Shown here: positions 62,641 to 64,000 of the stretch, piece by piece
Layout of the letters: the number at the start of each line of letters is the position of its first letter
Position numbering within the stretch: the first letter of the stretch is position 1
NCBI GenBank assembly: GCA_964247055.1
Contig: OZ176055.1
Location: forward strand, 1,798,001-1,862,000
DNA length: 64,000 nucleotides
Source of the DNA: Paragordius varius
Taxonomy: Eukaryota > Nematomorpha
Direction: 5' to 3'
Notes under the pieces: model-generated
The model's input: the letters and a program-made list of their open reading frames with translations, nothing else
Database searches by the model: none
Told to the model about the DNA's origin: nothing
Program-made: the position numbers and the translations under genes

Positions 62641-64000
62641 TGAAATTGTTGTAAGGTATTAATATCATAAAACGGTATATGCATTATGCTGTTATTGATT
62701 ATCATTTATTATTACAACACTTAAACTGTTCTTTGTGTGCGGTATTGCTACAGTCGAGGTCGACTTTTTGCAATATTGTGAATAAAACTTGTCCATACCT
62801 TGCGATTTTTAGTTTTAATGTTGTGTTCTGCCAAGGTTGCATTGGTTTTTTGTATAAAAATGATCCACCTTATCCTTCTTTAGACCCTTTTACGTGTGCC
62901 ACTAACTTATCCAACATCAAGGATTTTTCCAGTTATTTGGATTTCATAATGTCGCCAAAGTAGGATAGTTTGGTGCAGATGGACATACCAAGCAATGACA
63001 TATCGGGATCGATTTTATTTAAAATTGTGTTGTTAGTTATTTTATCCCTCCATTTGCAAGAGTTTTCCCACACCAGTCTTCACACCCTTAGAGGAAAATT
63101 GGAAAAATGATTGCATACTTAAGTCAAATTTTTGTTTTGAAGCTGACATCATGGGGATGCCCAAATTTTGTGTTAATTATTTGCGGCCGTTTTGGCCATG
63201 GCTATCCTTCGTTTTATCTCGGTACAATTACTATCAGCATGTATTAAGCTCCCAAGATATGTGTAACTTTTGACTGTTTCAATAGAGCTTCCGTTAACGA
63301 TTATTGAATTTGCAATCGGGTTAATTTGTATTATCTTTATTTCTGATAGATTAATTAATCTATAGCCCATATTTTTGACACTCATCTACAAAATGTTGCA
63401 GTATGAGAGTCAATGAGTTTGGATTGTTTGTGAAGATAACCGTATCTGCCAAGTGAATAGAAGTTAGATCAGAGCCTCCGACCTGGACGCCGAATTCGGG
63501 TATGTTTCTCATTATGCATTTGAGATATGCAAACAAAATAAGCAGTCCTAACGTAACCCCACATTCCTCAGGCCGATATCAGTTAACCCATGATGGAAAG
63601 AATAGCAGAACTTGAGTAAATTGAGAATTTTATATTAAATAAATGAGTTGTTGGATGGAATCAAAAGCATTTAAAGCAAAGCACATATGTATGTGTTTTT
63701 CCTTGGCTATCATATATCTACTTAGCCCTTTTCGGAAACCACCCTGAGTAAGTGATATTTTTGGTTCTAAAATAGATTGAAGGCGTTTTTGAATGATTTT
63801 TAAGAAGAATTTACACATTTGATTAGTTAGAGAAATTGTCCTATAATTGTTACGCATTTCGGGATATCCTTTTTTAGAATAGGTATCAAAATAGATTTAC
63901 CATTTTTTTGTCAATGCCTCCCGCCTCCATTTTTTTTCTGATTGGGTTATAAGCTTTATAAATATTTATCTAGTCAAATAGTTATCCAAGATGGTTTTAT
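62640..64000 (-). mobile_element. LINE remnant, RTE-like non-LTR retrotransposon, continuing past the right edge
   Basis: Minus-strand reverse-transcriptase landmarks in order: NNYRTISLTNQMCKFFLKII with EPKISLTQGGFRKGLS (63857-63640), MRNIPEFGVQVGG with LTSIHLADTVIFTNNP (about 63520-63430), VKSYTYLGSLIHADSNCTEI and KRRIAMAK (63280-63190), then the C-terminal WRDKITNNTILNKIDPD, SYFGDIM and LEKSLMLDK (about 63050-62900). This order and wording are typical of RTE/BovB-type elements. The catalytic YADD is replaced by LAD-T (one Asp lost), and stops and frame changes are present, so it is dead. It lies antisense within or just beyond the calcium-sensor gene. The endonuclease part would be outside the window. 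Confidence 0.82.

Noticed and set aside
62679-62963. 94-codon plus-strand open frame with many cysteines
   Set aside because: It is the antisense of the LINE C-terminal region (SYFGDIM, LEKSLMLDK on the minus strand).
1-64000. Search for retroviral, LTR, Polinton or other virus-like fossils
   Set aside because: No capsid, protease, integrase, envelope or paired LTR signature was recognised by eye; all transposase or reverse-transcriptase matches fit mariner, hAT or LINE.
1-64000. tRNA, rRNA or other structured RNA genes
   Set aside because: No cloverleaf with A and B box motifs or rRNA core sequence was recognised; a covariance-model scan would be the decisive test.

Overview
The window is 64 kb of AT-rich animal nuclear DNA. 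Its genes are split by introns with GT/AG junctions, and its coding exons are clearly richer in GC than the introns around them. The gene set is metazoan: a zona-pellucida (ZP) domain matrix protein with a furin site and membrane anchor, SKP2, an SLC16-type transporter, and the first exon of a neuronal calcium sensor. An ecdysozoan, most likely an arthropod, fits best. This is inferred from the ZP protein style and the transposon set; nothing in the sequence proves it.

Layout. 0-11 kb (+): the last exon of a low-complexity gene (1-471), then an unrecognised His/Tyr/Gly/Lys-rich gene (about 3761-10916) whose 6.2-kb intron is filled by two Helitrons and a mariner. 11-16.7 kb: repeats only. 16.7-26.4 kb (+): the ZP gene, twelve recognisable exons giving a frame of about 700 codons with a signal peptide at its start; one intron holds a 1.9-kb near-perfect palindrome. 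28.4-33.1 kb (-): a complete seven-exon SKP2 gene, convergent with the ZP gene. 33-38 kb: repeats. 38.0-44.1 kb (-): a complete eight-exon SLC16-type gene of 1125 codons. 44-60.9 kb: mainly repeats and mobile elements, namely a mariner, a 500-bp repeat bounded by GGGGTA..TACCCC palindromes, a Helitron nested in an older repeat, and a whole-length 3.3-kb hAT element with an 8-bp target duplication. 60.97 kb (+): calcium-sensor exon 1. 62.7-64 kb (-): a decayed RTE-like LINE running off the right edge.

The host genes do not form one pathway. The ZP protein acts at the cell surface or matrix, SKP2 in SCF ubiquitin ligase and cell-cycle control, SLC16 in monocarboxylate-type transport, and the calcium sensor in signalling. 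The most striking theme is inverted duplication. It appears in the ZP-intron palindrome, in the hAT element with two converging transposase copies, in several small TA-flanked palindromic MITE families that share CAGT..ACTG ends, and in an inverted pair of the 500-bp repeat. The Helitron family carries an internal tandem array that alternates two half-units of about 160 bp. No retrovirus, LTR element, Polinton, CRISPR array, tRNA or rRNA gene was recognised. Exon joins were worked out by hand from splice signals, phase continuity and family resemblance, and have not been checked against transcripts.
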